NCBI GenBank assembly: GCA_036346225.1
Contig: JARFIW010001491.1
Span: forward strand, 5,270,001-5,334,000
Direction: 5' to 3'
Origin: Platerodrilus igneus
Lineage: Eukaryota; Arthropoda; Insecta; Coleoptera; Lycidae
DNA: 64,000 bases
The notes beneath the pieces were generated by a model, which saw only the letters and a list, made by a program, of their open reading frames with translations, was not told where the DNA came from and did no database searches. Position 1 is the first letter of the stretch. Every line of letters begins with the position of its first letter. The position numbers were made by a program, and so were the translations under genes. Positions 11,801-22,856 of the stretch are shown piece by piece.

Positions 11801-11803
<3 letters not shown>
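9716..11803 (-). mobile_element. LTR family 2, copy C (solo LTR)
   Basis: A 2088-bp unit with terminal bases TGCCGTGGAA and TTCCACGACA, an imperfect 10-bp inverted pair with TG...CA ends, is flanked on both sides by (AT)n. It is the inverted relative of 18463-20555 (2093 bp) along its whole length. In copy D a PBS-like sequence follows the TTCCACGGCA end, which fixes the orientation: copy C reads on the minus strand. The open frame at 10360-10602 has a related frame in copy D but lies antisense to the LTR, so I do not call it a gene. Confidence 0.75.

Positions 11804-11839
<36 letters not shown>
11804..11839. repeat. (AT)18 tract
   Basis: A pure AT dinucleotide run abuts the CA end of LTR copy C. 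Confidence 0.95.
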
Positions 11840-11843
<4 letters not shown>

Positions 11844-11882
11844 ACTAATTGCTTAAAGCAAATTTAATAAATAAAACAGTAA

Positions 11883-11978
11883 ATACGATGTATAAAAAAA
11901 CAGTAACTTTACGAAAAATCGAAAAGAAGTTTTTAATTATACAAAGCAAGCTAGTTAGTGTTTATTTATACATCGTAT
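11883..11978. repeat. Inverted repeat with 14-bp arms
   Basis: The arm at 11883-11896 (containing TACGATGTATAAA) is the exact complement of 11965-11978. The spacer is 68 bp. No transposon feature is attached. Confidence 0.8.
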
Positions 11979-11979
11979 A

Positions 11980-11982
<3 letters not shown>

Positions 11983-12026
<44 letters not shown>
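11983..12026. repeat. (TA)22 tract
   Basis: A pure TA dinucleotide run follows the inverted repeat. Confidence 0.95.
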
Positions 12027-12030
<4 letters not shown>

Positions 12031-12069
12031 ATATGATGAAATAATAACTTAAACTTTTATGCAAAGCCC

Positions 12070-12178
12070 AAATGATCATTTCAAATGGTTCCGGCAAAAC
12101 CAAGATACAGGTTCAAGTCCTGTCCAAGACCTTATATTTTCTATCTTTCAATTAGTAGCTCGATTTCAAATGATTTAC
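12070..12178 (+). mobile_element. tRNA-derived SINE, copy 1 (5'-truncated or decayed)
   Basis: It contains a B-box-like GGTTCAAGTCC (12110-12120) inside an intact T stem (ACAGG/CCTGT), with a CCGGCAAAACC block upstream that resembles the anticodon region of copy 2. After the tRNA part come TTTCAATTAGTAG and CTCGATTTCAAATG, which have counterparts in the same place at 16420-16560. The A box is no longer clear. Confidence 0.6.
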
Positions 12179-12248
12179 GATAGTATTTATTAACTTACCT
12201 TGTGTAATTAACCACCTAAAATATATATTTATATTGATATGAAGTTTT

Positions 12249-12271
12249 GGCCCCACGTTGGTTGCGTTATG
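12249..12271 (-). other. PBS-like sequence of LTR copy F
   Basis: On the minus strand the bases CCAACGTGGGGCC match the core of the tRNA-Lys primer-binding site. The first bases differ (AACGCA rather than GGCGC). It lies 8 bp beyond the CA end of the minus-strand LTR at 12280. Confidence 0.5.
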
Positions 12272-12279
12272 TAAAAAAT

Positions 12280-13706
12280 TGATATGATAACGCCGTACTC
12301 GATGTACTAAGTTCTACTTAACGCCACCACTCTGTGTTCTTGCTTCTCTATTTAATCTTTTACTTTATTATTATTATGCCACGGCTAGCCCTTTTTAATC
12401 TACACAGAGTGCACAACGTTACGATAATCAATTTTCTATTTCACCCCTTTATGACTACCTATTTGATTTTAAGTAGATCTGATCTGTGATATGTTGTTTC
12501 GTGTTGTGGATCAACACCCCCTTCCTATCTTCAATCGAATACCAATGCTCTGCTTAGTTGAACCAATATTTGAGTACACTTACCCCTTGTTTTCCAAAAA
12601 TCACCTCGTGCCTTTTTATTTTATATTTCTTTGCATATGCTTTGAATCTCTTCCCTTAAATGCTTTCGACGCAGATTAGAATTGTACCAGAATTGTACCA
12701 AAAGCCAATTCGAACTTGATTAGAATCCAATTAGAATGCAATTAGAATTGTACCAGAATCCTATTAGAATCCACTTAGAATCCAATTAGAATGCAATTAG
12801 AATCCAATTAGAAGCCAATTAGAATGCAATTAGAATCCAATTGGAAGCCGTTTTCTGAGAAAAACGGCAAAAACTTTTCATATATTCTTAACACAATTTT
12901 TGTATGTAGCACTATTTTCACTGTAACATAAATTTGATATATTCTAAACTCTATTTATTTGACGCGTAGATTTCTGGTTAACAGTGTCGTAGCTTCGACG
13001 TGCATCAAGTGTGGACTGAGCGGTCTTATCATCGCTGGGTGTTAAATAGCCTTTTCCCACTACATCTGGGTTGGGTTTCCAAGCAGTTTTGCAGATTGTT
13101 TCAACAAACCAGCTTTTGTCTTTAATATTCCCTGTATTTTTAAGCTGTTTCTGATGTAATTAATTCGTATAATCGTGTAATGGTGTTTATTTGCGATCTT
13201 TGATACTTCATTATTTGTTATCTTTGCCAGACTTTCAACTTTAAGTCTGTTGTTTTGTGTAGATATCGCTTTTTGGATAATTGTACTAAATAAATGATGT
13301 AACTGTAATGCTGTTTTCGTTCATGTATTTATTTATCTCTGAAACCGCGTTTTCTTATAAAAGCGCTCATGGTTCCAGCGTAATTGCATAAAGGTTTGTT
13401 AGGTTTTCTCTTATCTTCTGCGTATTTTATTTTATAACTTATAGAACACTTCTCTACGTATGTTTAATTACATGTACGATTATTTGTATGCTGAATACGC
13501 GTTCTATTGTTGAAAGATATGCTCACTGGCATTACTTAAAATTAATAACGGTCTATATACAGGGTGTTAAATGCTTGCTATTTACATAATGTACGAATTA
13601 GTTATTTTTCTGCTAAATAAATGAAGTTTTCTGATTCCTATTGCTATTTATAGTTACTACACGACCCTTGCTACTCAATACACCCCTAAAAACCCTTATC
13701 ACAGCA
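12280..13706 (-). mobile_element. LTR family 1, copy F (shortened), minus strand
   Basis: On the minus strand it begins TGCTGTGATAAGGG at 13706 and then follows the start of copy B (conserved TTAGGGGT block). It ends near 12280 with a decayed TACGG...ATCATATCA that fits the 3' end of the family. It is 1.43 kb, against 2.34 kb for copy B, so it has internal deletions. A (TA)n tract abuts its start, and a PBS-like sequence follows its end. Confidence 0.55.
12674..12850. repeat. 11-bp minisatellite
   Basis: Head-to-tail variants of ATTAGAATCCA and ATTAGAATGCA run for about 175 bp, with interspersed ATTGTACCAGA units at the left end. Confidence 0.85.
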
Positions 13707-13707
13707 T

Positions 13708-13711
<4 letters not shown>

Positions 13712-13746
<35 letters not shown>
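13712..13746. repeat. (TA)n tract
   Basis: A pure TA dinucleotide run abuts the start of LTR copy F. Confidence 0.95.
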
Positions 13747-13748
<2 letters not shown>

Positions 13749-14149
13749 TATACAACTCTCTGAGCCTGAGCAAAATAAAGAAATTTTAAAAGAAGCTCAA
13801 ATACTAATTTCCATAGTAACGTATTGAAACACTCGCTAGATTCAATTGTACATGCACACTTCCCGTGATTGACAAGCTACATTCGTATTACGTATTCACG
13901 ATATACCGCGTGTGGCTAAGTTATTGAATTTAAATAAAAATATGCAGGAAATAAGCGAAAGAACATGAAAAAAAAACGGAAGAACATGAATCAAATGAGT
14001 AAAAAACAAAAAAAAGCACAAAGAAAATATGTGACAAATTTGATATGAATACTTAAGAATACGAGCGGAATTTGAAGAAAATCTTGCAAAATTGGGAGAA
14101 AATTTAAAATCCTAAAGCGAAAAGCATGAAAGAAAATTTAAAGAAATGA
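13747..14149. other. No gene recognised; A-rich, charged-frame sequence
   Basis: From about 13930 to 14150 the plus strand is very A-rich, and one frame reads short charged pieces such as EFEENLAKLGENLK. This could be a remnant of a gag-type coiled coil but is too short and broken to call. Confidence 0.3.
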
Positions 14150-16360
14150 GTAATTATTAAATTTAAAAATTCGATAAAAAACGGAAAAAAGGCACTTTGA
14201 CTTTGAGGAACTAAAAGATAAAGATATCCACGAAAGATTTGAAAAAAATGCAATTGAATTGCTGAAAGATATCAGGAAAATTTCTGGTATTATGGAAGTA
14301 GAAACAGAATGGCATTACATTACATCCAGTTTAGATATGGCGGTCAGAGATACTCTGGAGTACACACAAAGAGAAAATAAGAAACCATAGATAACACGGG
14401 ATATCCTGAATTTAATAGAAGAAAGAGAAAAATGCAAAACAGATCTGAATCTCGGTAAAATAAGACATAAAATCGGAAATCTCTCAATTGTATAAATAGA
14501 AACATGTTAAAAAATGTTTCCCAAATTATTGAATTTATATAAAATTCACCAATAAAAATTAATCAGCTGATTTCACGTTAAGCGTATTGGCTACGATAGG
14601 AAAGTCGATCCCAGGTCGCAACACAAATTGAAGGCAATCATTCTTTTAAACTTTAAAAATTTTTGCTTAGTGTACTCAAACCAAATATTTCAAACATCAA
14701 TAAATCAAAGTAACCTTCAATTTATGTCATAAACGTCAAACTTGAAGTTTTTATTATTTTGACAACGATCCTAGGTCATGGATCGAAACGTAAATAAAAT
14801 AGATTTTAAAAACTATGAGTGGTTTCATTCCCAAAGAAGATTAAGAAGATCTAACGAAGCTGGAAAACAGAGATACGTACAAAGCCATGAAATAGGAAAT
14901 TAATCGCAAATGTAGGAAAGTTAAAGAACCAATGGATTGATAAAAAGTGTAAAAGGGTACAAACTAAGATGGAAATAGGAAATACAGATGAAGCATACAA
15001 ACTAATTAAAATGAATTTTAGAGATATAAAACCGAATAGCAAAAATATAAAAGGTGCGGAAAGAGACATCATTATAGAAAATGTAGAGAAAGTGGTTAGA
15101 TGGCAAGAATATATAGACAAATTGTATGCAGGAGAGGAAATAGCAGCACTAGAACAGGAATCAGACATTGAAAACGATGACTTGGAATATCCTACACTTA
15201 TCGATTAGTTTGAATTAGCATTAAAAGGTATGAAAAATCGTAAGACACAAGGTATAGATCAGGTGCAAGCAGAAACTCTAAATGCCGCTGGACAAGCAGT
15301 AACAGAACGTCTCTTCAAACCTGTAAGCTATATGTATGCGACAGGCAAGATACCCAAAGATTTCAAACGTACCATCATAATCACAATACCAAAAAATAGA
15401 CGCGGATAGATGTGAAAATTTTCGAACAATAAGTTTGACAGCACACGTGTCAAAAATATTAACTAGAATTGTACAAAGACGGATGGAAAAACGGCCCCAA
15501 AAAGTACCAAGAGAAGATCAATTTGGTTTTTAGCGAAACAAGGAAATACGGAATACCATTTTAGCTCTGAAGGTGATAATGGAGAAGAAATAGAAAAAGG
15601 AGAACACGTGTATATAGGGTTTGTAAATCTGAAAAAAGCATTTGACAATGTAAAATGGAAAAAAATGTTCGAAATACTAAAAAAGATTAGAATGAGTTTT
15701 AACGATAGATAGATCAGCGGTAATAGAATTAGAGCAGGAATGTAGAAAAGTAGATATTATGAAAGGGGTGAGCCAGGAATGTGCTCTATCCCCGTTAATT
15801 TTTAACTTGTTCATCGAAGATGCAATGCAGAAAGACATTTGGAATTATTATACAGAGACAAAAGATTAATATGCATCTAACAAGGAAGAGTTAGAAGCGG
15901 CTCTTAATGAAATGAAGACAGTTGTAACAGAGAGATACGGTATGAAAATTAACCATAATAAAACTAAAGCATTAGTATGCAAAGGAAGGAAAAATAATTA
16001 AAAACCAGAATACAAATTGAAAACGAAAACTTACAAACGGTTAAGAATTTCTACTGCATAGGAAGCTAAATAACGCAAGATGGGAAAAGCGCAAAAGATA
16101 TAAAACAACGATTAGCACATGGTTGTGCTATATTTAACAAGAAAAAGCGATTACTGTGTTCAAAGACAACAAACATAGAAACAAGGAAAAGATTGCTGAA
16201 AGCTGTGTGGAACACAGCACTGTACGGCCGTGAAACTTGGACAGTAGGAGAAGCGGACACAAAAAACATAGAAGCCTTTGAAATATGGTGCTACAAACGC
16301 ATGATGAAGATATGGATCGACAAAGTTAAGAACAAAGAGGAGTTCAATTACGTAATTGAA
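14150..16360 (+). pseudogene. RTE-clade LINE ORF, 5'-truncated and decayed
   Basis: This is a diverged copy of the intact RTE ORF at 36303-39278, starting at the level of the endonuclease-RT linker (GKRHxDxE region). It contains the RT thumb/finger and palm blocks, with many stops and frameshifts. The longest surviving frames are short, such as 14969-15208. The segment from about 14450 to 14850 has no counterpart in the intact copy and is flanked by AGATCT on both sides, so it is probably a later insertion. The RT YADD box is lost. Homology ends at about 16360, just before a SINE. Confidence 0.8.
14450..14850. repeat. Insertion of unknown type in the RTE remnant
   Basis: About 400 bp interrupt the RTE homology. 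AGATCT occurs at both junctions and may be a target duplication. No coding frame or known end is seen. Its first 30 bp (TCTCGGTAAAATA) resemble 39466-39495, next to the intact RTE copy. Confidence 0.45.
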
Positions 16361-16419
16361 AATCGTTAACAAGAGCCAAGCTGTCAGTAGTATTAAGTAT
16401 AACATCATCTAAACAATTA

Positions 16420-16560
16420 GGCTAGATAGCTCAATTGGTTAGAGCACTGATCCGGAAAATCAGAGGTTGCAGGTTCAAGTCCTGCTGTAGCCGTTCTTTT
16501 AGTGGTTTTCAATTACTAGTTCGATTTGAAATGGTAATTCAACTTTAAATACAAAGTTGG
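16420..16560 (+). mobile_element. tRNA-derived SINE, copy 2
   Basis: The first 73 bases fold as a tRNA cloverleaf: acceptor stem GGCTA/TAGCC with one mismatch beyond it, D arm GCTC/GAGC, anticodon stem CTGAT/ATCAG, and T stem GCAGG/CCTGC with a 7-base loop. A-box (TAGCTCAATTGGTTAGAGC) and B-box (GGTTCAAGTCC) promoters are intact. Position 33 is C rather than the invariant U, and the loop would give GGA in a tRNA without a long variable arm, so a functional tRNA is unlikely. A tail shared with 12070-12178 follows the tRNA part. It therefore reads as a SINE, perhaps from tRNA-Arg. Confidence 0.7.
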
Positions 16561-16582
16561 GTTTTCATTTCATCTTAGTAAC

Positions 16583-16587
<5 letters not shown>

Positions 16588-16627
<40 letters not shown>
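16588..16627. repeat. (AT)20 tract
   Basis: A pure AT dinucleotide run lies between the SINE tail region and the TG start of LTR family 3. Confidence 0.95.
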
Positions 16628-16629
<2 letters not shown>

Positions 16630-16910
16630 CTGTAACACCTGAAAAAACTGCCATGCTTCTGGGCCTCACAAATGATGCTGTGAATATTCCGGTACATTCG
16701 CCCTGACCAATAGAAGGATACAATGGATACTTGTTTGACAGAAAATGTGAATTCTTATCTTACTAGGCCCGTTTCCTCTTTTGCTAGCTCATCGACAAAT
16801 ATGTTGTGGATTTTACGAAAATGAAATGATACAAAGGAATCTCAAGAAACATTATGAACAATCCTCTATACATTCAAAAACATCTTTCTTTTACAACGCA
16901 TTATTCTAAA
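16628..16910 (+). mobile_element. LTR family 3, copy 1 (terminal part)
   Basis: It starts TGCTGTAACACC right after (AT)n and aligns from about 16680 with 42920-43140 (shared blocks AGAAAATGTGAATTCTTA and GATTTTACGAAAATGAAATG). The other end was not located. The call as an LTR is inferred from the TG end, the AT target and the PBS-like sequence after the second copy. Confidence 0.45.
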
Positions 16911-18462
16911 TAAGTTCTTTACACACCTAGATATAAATAAAGTTTATAAATACAATTTAGAGCTTAAGTTTAGAAAGATACGTATTTTACTACTACTTAC
17001 TTTATAATCAATCTTCACCTAATCCTTGTTAATTATTGGAAAACTTGAAAATACTTTATGTGTAAGTTACAAACTTTTTAAAAAATTTTTATAAATAATT
17101 TTAATATTCTTGTATTATCTCGTGTCCATGTAGTTGATCAACGACATCGAGCAGAAATTTTTGTGAGAGACAAAACGCTTCGAACTCTAACCTCAAAATT
17201 TGCTAAAATTAAGTTATCCGTTTACAAATCATTTTTATGCAGAAAATATAAACTTATTGGGGCTTAATCTACTTAATAACACACAGATGTCCTTTTAGGT
17301 TTTATAACAAAGTTATACTTGCGTTTTGGATCATCAATTTCGTGCTGGTACTTTTATCTTGATTGCTATCGAAAAATCATTTCCATTGTAATTCACTGCA
17401 TCGAGAAACTTCTGGTTCCATTTCAATTTGTAATTCTATTTGTAATTAATCTTCATATGTTGAAATTTCTTGCATCAGTTTTGGAAAGTACTTTTTACAG
17501 ATTAAAGTAGAAGATGTCCTTGCACGAAAATACCTTATTATTTATATTGTAGCAAAAAGTCGTCGTACTTCATATAATAATTATCTATCAAATGTCTCAT
17601 AATTTAGGTTCAAAATTTTAATGTTAAATCTTGAATGCCTCTAAAAAGAAGGAATAAATTCGCTCCAATTACTTTCATCTTTATATAATAAAATAATCTT
17701 AATATGTTATCGTTCGATTACATTCTAGAAACATGACACATCCGAATAATGCAACAATAACCCACAAATTTGCGTTCTTATCTTTTTAATGAGCTGTCAG
17801 TTTAAAGTTATTACGATTTTAAAATTTTCTCGCCATTTATTAGTGAATAAAATATATAGTTATCTCTCTCCTACCAGCTCCTATATAGTCATTAAATTCG
17901 TATCTAGTATTATAGTCTTTTCGGTATTATTGTGTTTTCTAAATCGGGCCGGTTATGCAAATTAGATAATTAATTAGCTGTTCGTTACTTATGATTTAGA
18001 ATACTCTCAAAAGAAGTCAGTACTGTTGCATTAAATAACGCAAATTTTATATATATTCCAAAACCGTTCCAAAAGAAACTTCTTTGACAGGAAACTACTT
18101 TGCTCTAAAAACTCGTAAAATGGCATTCTATCTGCAGATTAACGTTGGACTAAGTGATTAAATCTTGTATTGTAGTTGCTCCATGCACTTACTACAATAA
18201 TTATTGAGTATAGGCTTGTGTGTTTCGTTATATGTTATTGCAATTTGAATTTTTTACGTGTCCTATTTTTTAATAGAAATTTCCACCTATGTATGTCCTA
18301 GTAATTATTCTTTAAAGAAGACCTGAAATTGGTTACTGAAACATTGAATAAAATTATAATCTGACTTAGTAGTTTAGTCATTTTTGGACTAGTTTATCCC
18401 AAGAGTTCACCAATCTTTGTTCTAGCTATTTATCTACGTTTTAACGTTCAAGAATTTAGTAT
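16911..18462. other. No gene recognised
   Basis: AT-rich DNA without a sustained coding frame or clear repeat end. It may contain the rest of LTR family 3, but I could not align it. Confidence 0.4.
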
Positions 18463-20555
18463 ATATGGAATCATAGGTTAAATAGGTGTAGACAATAAAA
18501 TTTTATCAACTGTGTATATAAGAAGCAGGAGCAAATTATTTACGCGCCAAATTAATTAATTTATATAGTGAAAACGGACGATTATTAAAATATTTTTTAA
18601 TTTGTATATTGGAATGTTAAAATTGCATAAGGGAAGAAGTTTTAGAGTACATAAAAACTCAAGGATACGCATAAGTAATCATAATAATTTTAAATCAAAC
18701 GCATGGAAGCAAAAAGGGAGCTTGCTGTATAAAAAATCAATAATTTTAAACGCAAATTTTCCTTTTACATAAAAGCCAACGTTCGTGTATACAAATACTA
18801 AGAATGGGTAAACTAGGAATTGTTATTCTAAACAACAAGTTGTTTCGAGAAACACCTGTTGGTTAAATGTCACGTTCAGTGAACTTAAATAAACGTTAAG
18901 ACAAAATTTCTATGAAATTGTTTGCAACGGTCGATTTGTATAAGCTGCTACAATAACAAGTGCCTTGAAAACTGAGTGCAATAAACGATTGATAATGTAA
19001 GACAGACAACAAAACCTATAAATAAAGCGTTGGGTACAAGTCACGCACGAAATACACGGGTAAATGTGAAGGCCAGATACAATATCAATTTTCTGTAGCT
19101 TTTAAAGAGGTTCTAAAGGAGACAACAAATATGCGTGGAACGCTGATAGATAGCTGATACATGGAGCATTGTGACGAGGGAAAATTATATCATTGGTCGA
19201 TGGTTAGCAGTTTTTAAGAAGATCGCGTCCGTAGAGGGTGTCGAACAGCACGACGAACGGAGGTTTTTTCAGAAGTTAGCGTTCGTTACGTTCAAAATTT
19301 TAAGAATTAGTTTAGAAAATAAGCTTTTTAATGGAACTAAATTCCAGAGGGGGTTTTGAAAAGCGTATAAATACTCGAACAAAAATAGTGAGGCTTTGTT
19401 TCCCTTTAGATCTGAGTACGTGCTTAGATCTGCAACGTAATAATAGTAAATGCTCTTACGGGTATTAATTATTGTATTTAGTCGGTAAAGTTGCATATAA
19501 CATCCTGTTTTGAAATTATGAAAGCTGTAGTAAGGTACCGCAAAAGTTGTAAATGTGATATTGCACGAGTTGGTGCTTTTGGTTAGATAAAAGGTGCCGT
19601 TACTACAACAACTCGATTAAATAAAGGGATGATATTTGGGTAAGCGAAGTCTAAAGCGTAATTTGTATGCATGATGTATATTTGGTATGGAATATTACGT
19701 TTGAGACAAGGCTAATATCTAGATAGAAGAATAGAGGTAGTGGCCGAGATCTGGATGATGGGGGATCAGTTGGATCCTGGCACAATAAAAGTATATGGAC
19801 ACAACGACGAGAGTTTCTATTATCCATCTTCAGCGGTGACGAGGAATGAAGGCAACTCCAGGTAAAGAAATTTAATTTCCTGTTTTTGTATAAACATTTG
19901 TGTTGATATTTTTTTTGTTTGTGTATTACCATAAAACTTGTTTAAAGAGGTATATGTGCAGGACAATTAAGTTTGACTATTAAAAAAGGGTTTATTGATG
20001 ATCTATAAAGGTGTGTTCATGCCATAAATTGTTGTTGTAAGGAGTAACCGGGTCTTTAAATTTGTTTTCAATGAACTGCAATGTTTAAAAGATTTTACAG
20101 AAACTGGGTTATAATGAGCTCAAAATAGACCAGAATAGAGTCAAACTAGGGTTGCATGTGGGGCCCATCTACTCGTATTATATTGAATTTGTTACAATAT
20201 ATCAAAACCAAGGACTTTAAAGTATTTAATGATTGAGCTGGTAACAGTTGTAACAAACTGTCTGTACCAAGGTGTAAATATTTTGTTAAGAATCGAAACT
20301 TGTTAATATGTGTAAATAAAAAGGTTGTATGGTTGTTGTATTATTTGATTGGTAATTTAATTTGACTGTGTGTGCGTGAGAAAGGTATGTACTTAAAATG
20401 GTAGGTATTCGAGAAGAGGCCGATTGCAAAGCTAGCCAGGGTGAGCAGAAATACGAAGGCGTCCAAAAAGGTAGGGTAAGAATTTTGTTTATTGTTTTTT
20501 TGAAACTTTTATGTTGGCCCAAGCGTCGGCACAAAATTTTTTGAGTTCCACGGCA
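18463..20555 (+). mobile_element. LTR family 2, copy D
   Basis: A 2093-bp unit, inverted relative to copy C, ends with TTCCACGGCA. Its start has decayed (TGGAATCATAGG against TGTCGTGGAATTATAGT in copy C). A PBS-like sequence follows the end, so this orientation is the sense one. A second TCCACGGCA end lies 75 bp further, at 20622-20630, suggesting a rearranged or nested junction. The open frames in it (for example 19651-19932) lie antisense to the LTR and are not supported as genes. Confidence 0.7.
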
Positions 20556-20561
20556 ATTTTA

Positions 20562-20585
20562 TAGCGACCAGTTCGTGGGGCTCGA
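20562..20585 (+). other. PBS-like sequence after LTR copy D
   Basis: It reads TAGCGACCAGTT then CGTGGGGCTCGA. The second half is identical to the tRNA-Lys primer-binding site seen at 1507-1528, and the first half is diverged. Confidence 0.5.
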
Positions 20586-20640
20586 TTGGTTTGTAGGAGA
20601 GATACAAGTGTTCCTGAAGAATCCACGGCAATATATGTAT

Positions 20641-20830
20641 TGTTATGATAATAGGGGCAGTTAGGGGTACATAGGATCACAAGGGTAGTATACTTCATGT
20701 AAACAACACCACAGTCAAGGAAACTAAACATTTGGATCACAAAAAATACACAATTGGTTAATTATGCAAAAGACAAATATCACACACACTGTATAAAATC
20801 TACAACTAACTTTAGTCAATGAAAGGAAGC
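20641..20830 (+). mobile_element. LTR family 1, copy E (5' part)
   Basis: It starts TGTTATGATAATAGG, the best-preserved form of the family 1 start, after ATATATGTAT. It follows copy B through the TTAGGGGT and ACTTCATGT blocks and a TTTAGTCAATGAAA block. The match fades before the mariner at 21365. Confidence 0.55.
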
Positions 20831-21364
20831 TCATGCTTTAATAATTTAACCACATTTAGTATAATAAATAACTCTAGACGCGATCCGATTCATTTTAGAA
20901 ACAAGAATACACTCAGAAACTTTAAATAAATACAAATTAGAAGTATCTAAAGTCAAACAAACATGAAACGAATTTTTTTAAACTCGACGCATTAATGTAA
21001 GAAAATAATCATGCGTGCTCACAACGAACAGATCTTGCAGAACACGCATATTTCAGTGCGTAAGAAGTCAATAAAAACGCATCTAATTTACGGCATCTGT
21101 TAAAGAATTCCATTAAAACAAAAATCTAAGACGCAGGTACGCCTTACAACCAAACTTACGGAAATTTTATAAAAGGAAATTATATATTTTAAATTAAATA
21201 ACTAGTACTTAAATGTTAAACAAAATTTTATTATTATAAATATAATTTAATAAATTTTATTGTTTTAATCAAGTTTGAGTCGGACTATTTAATGATATAA
21301 GCTCCCAACACCACTCAAACAAACATAAATCTTAATTTAAACATGAATTATAATTATTATACTA

Positions 21365-22822
21365 GGTTATCATAAAGTAAGGGATATATTTTAAATCATT
21401 ACAACTTTTTAATAAATTAAGTTAGTAACATAAAATAAACGAAATCTAGTTGCTTAATGAATGGGATTTTACCGTATCTATGAGAAACAAAAGCGTTGTC
21501 ATAACAATTGTTGACACTAGTGTCAAAACGAAATTATTCAATTTGAAGTTTTATTTTGAAATTAAAACTCAAGTAAACGTTGAGTTCAAACGACTCAACT
21601 GTAATAACATGGATTTACAAACAAGAATTGGTTTAGTTCAGTGCTATTATGAATCCGGCAGAAATTACACCGCTGGATTACAAGATTTCGCACGAGAATG
21701 GGTTTGAGAGCGGGACCCTGTCAAATGAAAGCGTACCGCAATTTGATACAAAAATTTGAAAGAACAGGGTCTGTAACTGACTTACCAAGATCAGGAAGAC
21801 CAATAATTAGTGATGTCCAAGTTGCAGAGGTTCTTCATGAAAATCAAGACATAGCCAGAAGCAATTCACTCGCAATCAGCAGTGCAAATGCGATATCCAA
21901 GCGATTGCAAATGCCGTATAACACGGTTTGGAAAATTTTACGCAAAATTCTAAACATGTATCCATATAAACTGAAAATGCTGTTTGAATTAAAGGACGCA
22001 GATTTGGCTACTAGGTACGATTTTTCTTTGCGAGTAATGGCTCAGATGGAAATTGAACCCGAATGGTTATCCCGTATTTTATGGACAGATGAGGCACATT
22101 TTACTCTGAATGGTGGAGTCAATACTAAAACTGTATAATCTGGTTTGCAGAAAATCCGCAACAAATCGTTCAAAAAGGTCTTCATGACAAGAAAGTCATC
22201 GTTTGGTGCGGTTTTACAGCTGATTTTATTATTGGTCCGTATTTCTACGAGGAAATGCAGAATGGACAAGCCGTATCTGTAACTGTAAATGGTGAACGAT
22301 ACTTGCAAATGTTACAAAATTATGTTATTCCACAGCTGCAAAACGAGCACTACGGAATTGAAAACATCATTTTATGCAGGATGGAGCACCCCGCACATTT
22401 TCGACCAGTCAAAGAATTGTTAACCAACGTTTTCAAGATCGCGTGTTAAGCAGACATTTCGTAAATTCATGGTCACCAAGATCACCTGATCTAAACCCAG
22501 CGGATTACTGGCTGTGGGGTTATTTAAAAAGTTTAGTGTTTAGAAGACGACCAACTACGCTACGAGAATTAAAAGACAGTATTACGGAGCAAATTGGTAC
22601 AATTCAACCAGAAATGTTACGAAATGCTGTGTACAATTTGGAGGTAAGGATGGTGATCTTACAACAACAAAATGGAGGTCATATTGAGCAATTGCCGTAA
22701 CCTGTTTTGGGCATACTAAATCCCATTTCATAAGCAATTAGATTTCATTTATTTCTTGTTATTAACTTAATTTGTTAAAAAGTTATCATAATTTAAAATA
22801 TATCCCTTACTTTATGATAACC
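21365..22822 (+). mobile_element. Mariner-like DNA transposon with about 68-bp terminal inverted repeats
   Basis: The ends 21365-21432 and 22755-22822 are inverted repeats. The first 32 bp (from GGTTATCATAAAGTAAGG) are identical and the remainder differs at only a few bases. The left flank is TA, the TA duplication expected for Tc1/mariner elements. The right flank reads TT, so one base has changed. Inside is one transposase gene in the same orientation. The well-kept ends suggest a fairly young copy. Confidence 0.85.
21609..22699 (+). pseudogene. Mariner-type transposase, three frameshifts
   Basis: The N-terminal part (about 21609-21800) is a helix-turn-helix of the DUF4817 type, with QCYYESGRNYTAG at the start and KFERTGSV..LPRSGRP at its end. 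A second helix-turn-helix region and linker follow. The catalytic DDE/D domain has the first acid in WTDEAHF (about 22090), the second in MQDGAP (about 22376) and the third in SPDLNPADYWLWGY (about 22490). About 40 residues separate the second and third acids if the D of PADY is used. It ends with NGGHIEQLP. The reading frame changes near 21705, near 22130 and near 22380, so no full-length protein is made from this copy. Confidence 0.85.
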
Positions 22823-22856
22823 TTATATATATATATAAGAGAAAAATAGAGAATAA

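Noticed and set aside
12249..12271. A tRNA gene fragment
   Set aside because: Only the 3' tRNA-Lys-like bases are present and they lie next to an LTR end, so a primer-binding site is the simpler reading.
16420..16492. A functional tRNA gene
   Set aside because: C at position 33, a GGA anticodon without the long variable arm of tRNA-Ser, an acceptor mismatch, and a decayed relative with the same tail at 12070 all favour a SINE.
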